Of a DNA stretch of 64,000 nt, positions 20,566-29,817 are shown piece after piece. The notes under the pieces are model-generated. The model saw nothing but the letters and a program-made list of their open reading frames with translations, was not told the DNA's origin and did no database searches. Source of the stretch: Haematococcus lacustris (taxonomy: Eukaryota > Chlorophyta > Chlorophyceae > Chlamydomonadales > Haematococcaceae); NCBI GenBank assembly GCA_030144725.1, contig JASKMD010000007.1:8419568-8483567 (forward strand), written 5' to 3'. The position numbers and the translations under genes were made by a program. Numbering within the stretch: position 1 is the stretch's first letter; the number at the start of each line of letters is the position of its first letter.

Positions 20566-21355
20566 CCTCCCAACCTTGCGTTGCCCCTCCCTGCCCAGCC
20601 CTGCCCCACCCCCTCCCAGCATTGCGTTGCCCCTCCCTACCTGTCCAGCCCTGCCCCACCCCCTCCCAGCTCTGCCCCACCCCCTCCCAGCCTGGCCCCA
20701 CCCCCTCCCAGCCTTGCTTTGCCCCTCCCCTCCCTGCCCAGCCCTGCCCCACCCCCTCCCAGCCTTGCGTTGCCCCTCCCTACCTGTCCAGCCCTGCCCC
20801 ACCCCATCCCAGCCCTGCCCCACCCCATCCCAGCCCTGCCCCACCCCATCCCAGCCCTGCCCCACCCCATCCCAGCCCTGCCCTACCCCATCCCCTCCCA
20901 GCCCTACCCCACCCCATCCCAGCCCTGCCCCACCCCCTCCCAGCCTTGCGTTGCCCCTCCCCTCCCTGTCTAGCCCTGCCCCACCCCATCCCAGCCCTGC
21001 CCCACCCCCTGCCCTCCCAGCCCTGCCCCATCCCAGCCCTGCCCCACCCCATCCCAGCCCTGCCCCACCCCATCCCAGCCCTGCCCCACCTCCTCCCCTC
21101 CCTGTCCAGCCCCACCCCATCCCATCCCTGCCCCACCCCCTCCCTGCCCATCCCTGCCCCACCCCCTCCCTGTCCAGCCCTGCACCACCCCATCCCAGCC
21201 CTGCCCCACCCCATCCCAGCCCTGCCCCACCCCATCCCAGCCCTGCCCCACCCCATCCTAGCCCTGCCCCACCCCACCCCATCCCATCCCTGCCCCTCCC
21301 CTCCCTGCCCAGGCCTGCCCCACCCCCTCCCCTGCCTTTCCCTGCCCTGCCTGTA
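20566..21355. repeat. C-rich minisatellite of the left arm
   Basis: Units of about 15-25 bp built from CCCAGCCCTGCCCCACCCCA and CCTTGCGTTGCCCCTCCC. The reverse complement forms 24483-25352 in the right arm. It generates Pro-rich open frames of more than 300 codons that are not genes. Confidence 0.95.
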
Positions 21356-21454
21356 GGTGTGTGGCAGTGCAGGCTGCAGGTAGCAGCAGGAGTGCATGAG
21401 CAGCAGCTGCAGGCTGCAGTGCATGTGTTGCAGTGCATGAGCAGCGGCAGCAGC

Positions 21455-22178
21455 AAAGAAGAAGAAGAAGACTACTCCGGTATTCACCGGCGTGCATTAA
21501 GGGAGGAGCTACCGCCTGGGGCGCGGCCTGCTCCCACCAATCGAGCCAAGAAAGAGGCGACCCCCCTACCCTCCCTCCCTCTTAGTAGCCCTGAGTCTGT
21601 AGCTCGTCTTTGCAATGGAGTGGGCTGTCTCCACCGCGTGTCTTGTTAGCTTGTGTAAAAGTTTAGTAGTGTTATCTTGTGAGATCCCCAAGGCCAGGAG
21701 GTGTTGCCGTGTGTGTGCTTCATACGTTATGCCCCCTATGCCCAGGAGGATGGGTCTAATCTCCACCATGTGGCCTACCTTGCGTATGGTTTGAGCTAGA
21801 TTGGTGTGTTGGTTGAGTGCCTTGTCTAATTGATCCGTCCACCTTGAGTCCGAGCAGTATTTGATTTCTATGATGATGACCCGTTTGATGGCTTTGACAC
21901 GTTTGCCCGTCTTCGTTGTTGGCATCACCATGAGAATGTCCGGTCTGGTGGTGTTTTTTGGTTGCTGCGCGGCAGCAGCAACAGGATGTAATGCATGACC
22001 AGGAGTGCAAGGACAGCAACATGTGCGGTGTGTGTCTGGTTGCATGCAAGCTCATTTTAAGGCATAGATCTGGCATGGTCTGCGTTGGTCTTGGCAGATC
22101 CATGCAAATAAAGGCATGCAATTTGCGGTTGTTCAACCATGCCATTTCTTGTTTAGCCGCATATGGACACCACATTGG
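21455..22178 (-). mobile_element. 3' fragment of a non-LTR retrotransposon (LINE), 5'-truncated
   Basis: Minus-strand ORF 22045-21566 (159 aa) contains RPDILMVMP, KRVIIIEIKYCSDSRWTDQL and PILLGIGGITYEAHTRQHLL. This resembles the PD-(D/E)XK endonuclease-like C-terminal domain found after reverse transcriptase in algal non-LTR elements. After the stop come a short 3' UTR, the conserved tail CTCCTCCCTTAATGCACGCC with hairpin CCGGT-GAAT-ACCGG (about 21510-21470), and a terminal (CTT)n run (21470-21455, minus sense). Reverse transcriptase is absent, so the 5' part is truncated. The SINE immediately to its right carries the same tail. Confidence 0.65.
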
Positions 22179-22191
22179 TTGTGTAAGACAA

Positions 22192-22382
22192 AAGAAAGAA
22201 AGAAAGAAAGACTACTCCGGTTTACACCAGCGTGCATTAAGGGAGGACTCCGGCATGGGGCGCCGACACTGTCTCACCAGAGGTACTTTTTCGTCGTAGT
22301 GGAGTCGAACCCACGACCTCTCAGTTGTAGGAATCACCCTTAACCAACTGAGCCACTTCACCGCACGACGGGGCGGGATAAT
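22192..22382 (-). mobile_element. tRNA-derived SINE, complete, with 13-bp target duplication
   Basis: TTGTGTAAGACAA occurs at 22179-22191 and 22383-22395 and brackets a 191-bp insert in minus orientation. The head contains RNA polymerase III box A (TGGCTCAGTTGG, 22355-22344) and box B (GGTTCGACTCC, 22321-22311) in tRNA-like spacing. The body ends with AGTCCTCCCTTAATGCACGC, a hairpin CTGGT-GTAA-ACCGG, GAGTAGT, and a (CTTT)n tail at 22210-22192. The last 40 bp match the 3' end of the adjacent LINE fragment, which would let the LINE's reverse transcriptase copy this RNA. Confidence 0.85.
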
Positions 22383-22468
22383 TTGTGTAAGACAATGTTC
22401 CCGGTGATGGGCAATTGCAACTCGAATATCAGTGTTTACAATAGACCTAGCGTCCTTGACCATGCCAG

Positions 22469-23790
22469 TTGCAGCGTCGATGTAATACCGTGTGGTGCCA
22501 TATGGTTGGATTTGGTGCCATATGGTTGGATTTGGCGTGGATCACTGCCAGGCCTACACTTGCTAAGCATGACCGTGATGCATACATGCAGAGGGGGTAT
22601 GTAGCAGGTGGCTCCCACGTTTGTAGCATTAGCGCATCACCGCGTGGTGGTGTTGTCCATACAAGGGACATGTGGCGCACCACACCCTAGTATGTGGCTG
22701 GATGTGGTGAGCCTCCACTTCAGGTACCATCCGTAGTTCAGCTAGCTGTGACACATTGGGTATGGATCACTGCCAGGCCTGCACTTGCTAAGCATGGCCG
22801 TGATGCATACATGCAAAGGAGGTATGTAGCAGGTGGCTCCCACGTTTGCAGCATTAACGCATCACCGCGTGGTGGTGTTGTCCATACAAGGGACATGTGG
22901 CGCACCACACCCTAGTATGTGGCTGGATGTGGTGAGCCTCCACTTCAGGTACCATCCGTAGTCCAGCTAGCTGTGACACATTGGGTATGGATCACTGCCA
23001 GGCCTGCACTTGCTAAGCATGGCCGTGATGCATACATGCAAAGGAGGTATGTAGCAGGTGGCTACCATGTTTGCAGCATTAGCGCATCACCGCGTGGTGG
23101 TGTTGTCCATACAAGGGACATGTGGCGCACCACACCCTAGTATGTGGCTGGATGTGGTGAGCCTCCACTTCAGGTACCATCCGTAGTTCAGCTAGCTGTG
23201 ACACATTGGGTATGGATCACTCCCAGGCCTGCACTTGCTAAGCATGGCCGTGATGCATACATGCAAAGGAGGTATGTAGCAGGTGGCTCCCACGTTTGCA
23301 GCATTAACGCATCACCGCGTGGTGGTGTTGTCCATACAAGGGACATGTGGCGCACCACACCCTAGTATGTGGCTGGATGTGGTGAGCCTCCACTTCAGGT
23401 ACCATCCGTAGTTCAGCTAGCTGTGACACATTGGGTATGGATCACTGCCAGGCCTGCACTTGCTAAGCATGGCCGTGATGCATACATGCAAAGGAGGTAT
23501 GTAGCAGGTGGCTCCCACGTTTGCAGCATTAACGCATCACCGCGTGGTGGTGTTGTCCATACAAGGGACATGTGGCGCACCACACCCTAGTATGTGGCTG
23601 GATCTGGTGAGCCTCCACTATAGGTACCATCCGTGGTCCAGCTAGCTGTGACACATTGGGTGTGGATCACTGCCAGGCCTGCACTTGCTAAGCATGACCG
23701 TGATGCATACATGCAAAGGGGGTTCGTAGCAGGTGGCTACCACATTTGCGGCCTTAGCGCATCACCGCATGGTGGTGTTGTCCAGAGGAG
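22469..23790 (+). repeat. 225-bp satellite, about six tandem copies
   Basis: Unit starts recur at 22469 (diverged first copy), 22694, 22919, 23144, 23369 and about 23594, an exact 225-bp period. Internal copies differ by only a few bases. As 225 is divisible by 3, the same frame (GEPPLQVPS, then HVCSI-ASPRGG, then RDMWRTTP) is open in every unit with one stop at the same place. No start context or splice evidence supports translation. It occupies the spacer of the inverted-arm element. Confidence 0.95.
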
Positions 23791-24482
23791 GGGCGTAGGT
23801 ATCATTTGAGAAGAGGATACACGGCTAATGACCACCACCGTTTTCGTCATTACATCTTGACCATTCACTGCTTACAAATCACGTTGTGTGGCATGGAACT
23901 GAACGGAAGCTCAGGACAACCTTTTGACAGCTTTTGTACCATGCAACATTCTTCCTGCACTGCCACACACCTACAGCCTGCTGCTGCTGTCCATGCACTG
24001 CTCATGCACTACTGCCACACACCTACAGCCTGCTGCTCTTGTTGCTGCTCATGCACCGCAACAAACCTGCAACCTGCTGCTGCTGCTGCTCATGCACTGC
24101 AGCCTGCTGCTGCTCATGCACTGCAGCACACCTGCAGCCTGCTGCTACCTGCAGCCTGCACTGCCACACACCTGCAGCCTGCTGCTGCTGCCCATCCACT
24201 GCTGCTGCTGTCCATGCAATATTCTTCTCAGATGAGCTATGACTGCACTGATAAGCTCTGACTGCACTGCCACACACCTACAGCCTGTTGTTGCTGTCCA
24301 TGCACTGCTCATGCACTACAACCTGCTGCTCTTGATGTTGGTCATGCACCCTAACACACCTACAACCTGCTGCTTCTCATGCTCTGCCGCACATGCACTG
24401 CAGCCTGCTGCTGCTGCTCATGCACTTAAGCACACCTGCAACATGCTTCTACCTGCAGCCTGCACTGCCACACACCTACAGG
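23791..24482. repeat. CTGCTG/CTGCAG-rich low complexity, inner part of the right arm
   Basis: Repeats of CACACACCTGCAGCCTGCTG and CTGCTGCTCATGCACTGC. The distal portion (about 24390-24482) is the inverted counterpart of 21350-21445 in the left arm. No gene. Confidence 0.8.
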
Positions 24483-25352
24483 CAGGACAGGGAAAGGCAG
24501 GGCAGGGCAGGGAGGGGCAACGCAAGTCTGGGAGGGGGTGGGGCAGGGCTGGGAGGGGGTGGGGCAGGCTGGAGGGGGGTGGGGCAGGCCTGGGCAGGGA
24601 GGGGGTGGGGCAGGGATGGGATGGGGTGGGGAAGGGCTGGGAGGGGAGGAGGTGGGGCAGGGCTGGAATGGGGTGGGGCAGGGCTGGGATGGGGTGGGGC
24701 AGGGCTGGGAGGGCAGGGGGTGGGGCAGGGCTGGGATGGGGTGGGGCAAGGCTGGACAGGGAGGGGAGGGGCAACGCAAGGCTGGGAGGGGGTGGGGCAG
24801 GGCTGGGATGGGGTGGGGTAGGGCTGGGAGGGGAGGGGGTAGGGTAAGGCAGGGCTGGGATGGGGTGGGGCAGGGCTGGGAGTGGGTGGGGCAAGGCTGG
24901 ACAGGGAGGGGAGGGGCAACGCAAGGCTGGGAGTGGGTGGGGCAGGGCTGGGAGGGGGTGGGGCAGGGCTGGGCAGGTAGGGAGGGGCAACGCAAGGCTG
25001 GGAGGGGGTGGGGCAGGGCTGGGCAGGGAGGGGAGGGGCAACGCAAGGCTGGGAGGGGGTGGGGCACGAATGGGAGGGGGTGGGGCCGGGCTGGGCAGGG
25101 CTGGGAGGGGCAACGCAAGGCTGGGAGGGGGTGGGGCAGGGCTGGGAGGGGGTGGGGCCGGGCTGGGCAGGGCTGGGAGGGGCAACGCAAGGCTGGGAGG
25201 GGGTGGGGCAGGGCTGGGAGGGGGTGGGGCCGGGCTGGGCAGGGCTGGGAGGGGCAACGCAAGTCTGGGAGGGGGTGGGGCAGGGTTGGGATGGGGTGGG
25301 GCAGGGCTGGGCAGGGAGGGAAGGGGCAACGCAAGTCTGGGAGGGGGTGGGC
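24483..25352. repeat. G-rich minisatellite of the right arm
   Basis: GGGGCAGGGCTGGGAGGGGG units, the inverted equivalent of 20566-21355. The repeat number differs between arms, as expected for independent slippage. The long open frames on both strands are artefacts. Confidence 0.95.
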
Positions 25353-25488
25353 TTGCTCTGCTCCTTTTGGATTATGCATTCTCTCTTCAGCTCCTCAAGA
25401 CGCTTCTTGCCAGTGTTGCTCTTGTCAGCCATTGTCACCTGCACATTCACCAGCAAGCTCATGTTGTTGCCCTTGCCGCTGCTGGCGC

Positions 25489-25719
25489 TCATGCTGTTGC
25501 TCTTGCCGCTGCTCCCCGTTGCTCCTCTTGTTCCTGCTCGGGATGTTGCCCGTCTGCCTTCTGCTTTGTGGTACGCTGCGTTGGGGATTTCGCGCGCGGT
25601 GGAGACTGGTCACGACGCCTCCGTGCTGTCCTGGGTGCTGGCGTGTCTATTCCTGGACGAATTGATGCCCCGCTGACAGTGGTTCGGCCTCTAAGAACGG
25701 AGCTAGCGATTTCGGACAT
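25489..25719 (-). CDS. Basic Arg/Gln-rich protein encoded in the right arm (intact copy)
   Basis: A 76-aa frame from ATG 25719 to a stop at 25489. It reads MSEIASSVLRGRTTVSGASI, then RPGIDTPAPRTARRRRDQSP, a Lys/Arg region and an acidic Gln tail. It is preceded by CTGCAG|GTACA, so it may be an internal exon instead. A second conserved segment beyond the stop (25440-25360, MADKSNTGKKRLEELKRECI) has coiled-coil character and is likely a further exon. The left-arm twin at 20176 is frameshifted. The high Arg content would suit nucleic-acid binding. Function unknown. Confidence 0.4.
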   Translation of the reverse strand: MSEIASSVLRGRTTVSGASIRPGIDTPAPRTARRRRDQSPPRAKSPTQRTTKQKADGQHPEQEQEEQRGAAARATA

Positions 25720-26034
25720 TGTACCTGCAGCGTGCAAGCCATCTATAACCGCCAGCCACAACCGCTGCTAGGCTGTGCGGCGATTGCACTAACTGGCCCA
25801 GCCTGGCGTGCGCAGAGCCAACAGCCACGCAGTGCGGTTAACGTTGACGTGCGCCCAAGCAGGCTGGCTCACCTGCCTGGTCGGCACCGGAATCGCCTGT
25901 GTGAGCCCGCTTCCACTGTGCGATGGCTAGCTGGGCTACGCGGAAGAGACGGGGCCCACTTGGGACATGTTTCCCTTTTTCGTCTTCTTCAAGTTACCCA
26001 AAAACGTGCCATGTGTAACCGGGAGACCTAACTG

Positions 26035-26290
26035 CCCCGTTTCCAATGGAAAGAGCCCGGTCGTTAAGGTGGTTGCCCAGAGCCCATCCCGGGAAGGGAA
26101 GGGCATGATGGGGGACATGTCCGATGCCTGACTTGCTTTGACGTCAGAAGCTTGCGCTCTGGCGCTATAATCGTCTTAGCGAATACTGGAAACTGCCCAG
26201 GGACTACAAGACACTTTACCCCAATATCCTCACCGTGTCACAGAGGCTTGTCGCTGAGGCTTGTCACAAGACTGAATAAAAGTGGGACTC
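26035..26290 (+). pseudogene. 5' fragment of a second PIF/Harbinger element
   Basis: Begins with the interrupted terminus CCCCGTTTCCAATGG (26035-26049). After an acceptor-like GACGTCAG, the exon at about 26150 reads KLALWRYNRLSEYWKLPRDY, KTLYPNILTVSQRLVAEACH and a stop. This is homologous to exon 2 of the intact Harbinger gene (RYNRVSEYWKEPRNYKTLYP at 27952-28080). The catalytic exon and right terminus are not found nearby, so this is a 5' remnant into which the 6.2-kb element inserted. Confidence 0.6.
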
Positions 26291-26951
26291 GGACAGTGGG
26301 ACAGGCAAGACTTAAACAGTGGGAACTGCTTACACCGTGGGTCACAGGATTACCAGTCACATGTCACCAGGCCACAGAATCACCTACACAATGTGGCATT
26401 ATGTAACCAAAGAGATGAGCTTCAGAGACCCAACATCATGCTGACATAATTGTGACCTGTGGCCAGTGTGTTGTGAGGGGTGCTGGGAGCCAACGGGCTC
26501 CCCGTTACTGCTGTGGTGGTGGTGGTGTGTACTGTAGTGGCAAAGGCGGCCCCATTGGCCCAAGGGGAAAGACCCACGCCCAGCACCCCACCAGGCAGCA
26601 CCCCCTGCAACCCACTAGGCACCTGCATCCCACCAGGCTGCTGCCCAGCCGCCCCACCAGGCTGCAACCCAGCCGCCCCACCAAGCACGTGCACCCCACC
26701 AGCGTTAGCCAGGGGGTGCTGCTGCACCTGTTGCTTGGCTTTGCTCGTTGGTGGTGCACGCGGAACGCCAATGCTTGCTGCAGCTGGTGCTGGGCATTTG
26801 CGTGCACCACCGCTGACCCCGTGCTGCAGGCGGTTGGGGGACGTGGAGCTGCTATGGCAAGATGTGGAGCTGCTATGGCAAGATGGCAACCTGTGCACTG
26901 TTGCTCGGCTTCAAGAACTCATCCTCCTCACCACCACCTGGAACAACAACA
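26291..26951. other. Spacer with CACCAGGCTGC-type repeats
   Basis: 26580-26700 is a loose minisatellite (CCACCAGGCTGC units) open on both strands. The minus frame is rich in GGAAGLQPGG and could be an extension of the hypothetical exon at 26952-27245. GGAGCTGCTATGGCAAGATG is repeated in tandem at 26849-26885. Confidence 0.35.
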
Positions 26952-27245
26952 TCAACAACAACAACATGCAATTGCCAAGATGTTGCTTGTATGCTGCTGC
27001 TGCTTGCTCTTGCTGTTTGCTGCTTGCTGCTTTGGTGTTCTAGCTAAAGGTCCTTGCCTGCGCGCCTTTCGTCCCACTTCCAGACGGCGACGCAACCAGC
27101 TTTGGCGTAGGCGGCTCTGTTCAGGGCCTGAGCTGCCGTCATTTTGCGGCCTCCTAGACAACATATCGCCCATTTTGTCCCCGTTGGTCTTGCCCTGGGC
27201 GTACAGCTTCGCAAACAACTCATCTTGCTGGTCGTCCCACTACTG
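26952..27245 (-). CDS. Hypothetical exon (minus strand)
   Basis: After an acceptor-like GTGGCCAGTAG the frame reads WDDQQDELFAKLYAQGKTNG, DKMGDMLSRRPQNDGSSGPE and a strongly basic helix LRQSWLRRRLEVGRKARRQ. It then runs into Lys/Gln-rich sequence and Cys-rich low complexity. A good donor-like GCAAG|GACC is not consensus, so the 3' exon limit is uncertain. Sequence complexity is gene-like, unlike the surrounding repeats. No domain recognised. Confidence 0.35.
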
Positions 27246-27587
27246 GCCACCGTGGCCACCCTCGACTATGCCTGGGAGCCCTGTTGCGAGCCCTGGTGGG
27301 AGCTGTTCGATGCAAAAATATTTATGTTTGGGCTCCGGCTCTGGCTCCGAGCTCCGTGGCCCTCGAGCCGCAGAGCCCGAAGGGACTGCATGGGGCTCCC
27401 AAGAGCGCATCTAGGAGCAAATCAGGCTCCTGGCTCCGGCTCAATGGCGGGGGTGACCCCCAGCACCCAGGTCTCGTTTGGCCAAAGCTATGAAGCCTCC
27501 ACTTCGGTTTTCCGATTATCTCCAACTCTTACGCGGCGCTGCGGCAAGGCGTGCAACTCTTACATCGTGAAGCGGTGTGTAGAGTCA

Positions 27588-29294
27588 GGCCCCCTTTCCA
27601 ATGGACTCCGGGCGGAGTTGGAGTCGGCACTTTTTTGAACTCCAACTCCACCCCTTTCCATTGCTCCGGAGCCCGGAGTCGGAGTCAACCTGCAGCCGTA
27701 GGAACTTGAAGGATCGAGCGAGGCTGTGAGCTGCGAGCTGTGTGCTGCGAGTTGCGATGGATGTCGATGATGATGTGCGGCGCCAGCTTCGTCGTCGTCG
27801 ATGGAGGCGTGTAATCATTCAAGTCCTCCTCAGTGTGGTGCACTGGTATTGGGAGCAAGGACGCATCGTCAAGAGGCAAGCAAAGGAGTGCCGCAATCCC
27901 CAAAGGAGCCGCATGTCCCAAGAGCCACTGACCTGGTTGCCTCGCGTGCAGGCGCTACAACCGCGTTAGTGAGTATTGGAAAGAACCCAGAAACTACAAG
28001 ACTTTATACCCCAACGTCGTCGACGTGGTGGGGCACGTAGCCCGCGAAACAGCGTATCGTTCGCGGTTTCACATCTCAAGGTGCTGCCTCTGATTGTTGC
28101 CAATACACCACCACCACCTCCTAGCTCCACCCAACAAGCCCCATAACACTGCCATAACACCAGCACCTCCTAGCACCACCCAACAAGCCCCATAACACTG
28201 CCATGTCTTTGCAGGGACCTCTTCAACGTTGTCTACCAAGCAATTGCTACCCATCCGTTGCTGCAACGTACTTGCCAACGTAAGGACTTCCTCACCATTG
28301 AAGAGCAGCTGGGCATCTTCTGCACGTTTGCAGCCCAAGGCGGAAGCTTCACCCAAGTAGCTTTGGCCATGGGGTGCAGTATCACCTCCGTCAGCCGGTG
28401 TGTGGACAGTGTTGCTACAGCCATCTGGGACCGCTTGTCAGACAAGATTGCTTGGCCTGCCAATGAAGTGGAGCTGCAAGCCAATGTCCTAGGCTTTCAG
28501 CAGCTGAGTGGGTTGGTGCAGGTGGTAGGTGCCATTGATGGCACCCATGTGCGTCTAGCATCTGCGCCTCCCAATGGGGGCCATAATTTCTATTGCCACA
28601 AGGGGTTCCACTCGATTGTGGCCCAAGCCGTTGTCAACCACCAGGGCAAGGCCATGGATGTGCATGTAGGGCATGCTGGCCGAGCGCACGATGCTCATGT
28701 CTTCACGGACTCGCCCGTGGGTGAGCAGCTGCTAGATCCTGACAGCCCCATAGCACAGGCCTTGTCAAGGAGCATGAAGAGAGTGGGTGGGGTGGATGTG
28801 CCATACCAACTTGTTGCTGATTCTGCATACCCGGCACGTGAGCACGTGCTGCCTACATTCAAGAACACTGTAGCTGCCAATGATCCTGCCCGTGCACACT
28901 TCAATGACATGCATAAGAAAGCACGTATCAAGATTGAGCACTTTTGGGGCTGGTTAAAGCACAAGTTCCGGTGCTGCAAGTGCATGACCACACGGGTAGA
29001 AACTGCTGTTAAGGTTTTCATGGCATGCTGCATCTTGCTGAACATGTGCATTGATGAGGGGGAGGCAGTGCCCCAAGAAGTGGCGGCAGAGGCATGGCTG
29101 CACTATGAGCAGCGCTTGGCTGACGATGAGGCTGCAATGGAGCGCCTTGTCAGGGTCCTGGTCATGGGATGCGCCAGCTGGGCAAGGGCTGTGGTGAGGT
29201 TAGTGCTGCAGAGGACTCCGCAGCCGACTCCAACTCCGGACTCCAACTCCGGACTCCGGACTCCAACTCCAACTCCGTCATTGGAAAGGGGGCC
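27588..29294 (+). mobile_element. Complete PIF/Harbinger DNA transposon
   Basis: GGCCCCCTTTCCAATG at 27588-27603 is perfectly inverted at 29294-29279. TCA at 27585-27587 and 29295-29297 is a 3-bp target duplication, the length expected for PIF/Harbinger, though TCA departs from the usual TWA. Subterminal GGAGTTGGAGTCGG-type repeats extend both ends. The 1.7-kb interior encodes one three-exon transposase. The right flank begins CAGTTAGGTCAGG, resembling the end of the 6.2-kb inverted-arm element, so this copy landed in the terminus of a related element. Confidence 0.9.
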
Positions 29295-29385
29295 TCAGTT
29301 AGGTCAGGTCCGTCCGAAACATGGCTCATTTTTGCCGTCTAATTCCGCACGTCGTTACAGGCGCCAAGAAAGCCAAGTCACTTGA
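27757..29385 (+). CDS. PIF/Harbinger transposase (DDE_Tnp_4 type), three exons
   Basis: Exons 27757-27845, 27952-28080 and 28215-29385 join in phase (1389 nt, 463 codons). The junctions read VVHW|RYNRVSEYW and FHIS-R|DLFNVVYQAI. The catalytic triad is in place: Asp181 in VVGAIDGTHV, Asp232 in GRAHDAHVF, Glu314 in KIEHFWGWLKHKF, with LVADSAYP and FNDMHKKAR typical of the family. A His/Arg-rich N-terminus precedes the core. The open frame has no stop before the right TIR and continues about 30 codons into flanking DNA. The family normally ends inside the element, so either the native stop was lost or a 3' splice is used. Otherwise apparently intact. Confidence 0.85.
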
Positions 29386-29817
29386 CGCCAAGACACTTGC
29401 CCAGCGCATCGACTTTATCGGCTCGTGTTCGGCTGCAGGGTTCTCTGAGACGGTGGGATGGAAGCACTGATTGCGCTTGCGCTAGCAGCTGTTAAAGAAG
29501 CATTGGCTCACTTTGCAGGAGCACGCGTGTCAGGCCAGCCCGGTACGTCGCTAATGACTTGGCTCTTGCTTCACTGTTCACAGCTGTGCTCGATCCCCTT
29601 GTTTGGTCTTGCAGTCATGGTGACACCTGAGCAGCGGGTGGAGGAGCTACAGGTCTCCGTAAGAGATGTTATGAAAAGGATTGGAATGGTCAAAGCACTG
29701 CCCTTGGACGACCCTGAGAGACAGTGCTTGTATGACCTCGACAAGCAGCTCACAATGCTATTGAAGAAGCAGTTGCTAATTATGCAGGAAGATGGTGGGT
29801 GTGGGGTAACGGTGTGA
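29361..29817 (+). CDS. Hypothetical multi-exon ORF with coiled coil
   Basis: After TCGTTACAG the frame AKKAKSLDAKTLAQRIDFIG (to a stop at 29466) is gene-like. Downstream, the exon ARVSGQP (about 29520-29542, donor CCCG|GTACGT) joins in phase across intron 29543-29614 (acceptor GGTCTTGCAG) to VMVTPEQRVEELQVSVRDVM, KRIGMVKALPLDDPERQ and a Leu/Lys-rich helix, ending at TGA 29817. The connection of the first block to the second is not resolved. The second portion is a predicted amphipathic helix. It may belong to the element whose terminus flanks the Harbinger copy. Confidence 0.4.

Larger units (their letters stand above)
19861..26034. mobile_element. 6.2-kb element with very long inverted arms and 8-bp target duplication
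   Basis: The left end CAGTTAGGTCTCCCGGTTAC (19861) is exactly inverted at the right end (26034), perfect for at least 27 bp, and similarity continues along the arms. Left arm: unique DNA to about 20565, C-rich minisatellite to 21355, CTG/TGCAG-rich DNA to about 21450. Right arm (reverse order): about 24390-26034. CCCCGTTT flanks both ends (19853-19860 and 26035-26042), an 8-bp target duplication typical of hAT-type insertion, and removing the element restores CCCCGTTTCCAATGG. The arms differ by substitutions and small indels, so they are not a recent duplication. The spacer 21455-23790 contains a LINE fragment, a SINE and a 225-bp satellite. It could be a foldback-type element or two inverted copies mobilised together. 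Confidence 0.8.

Noticed and set aside
22285..22360. Functional tRNA gene
   Set aside because: The T-arm lacks a full 5-bp stem and the sequence is the head of a SINE with its own target duplication.
20286..25665. Pro-rich and Gly/Ala-rich ORFs of 300-375 codons
   Set aside because: They arise from the C-rich and G-rich minisatellites in the arms of the inverted element; equivalent frames are open on both strands.
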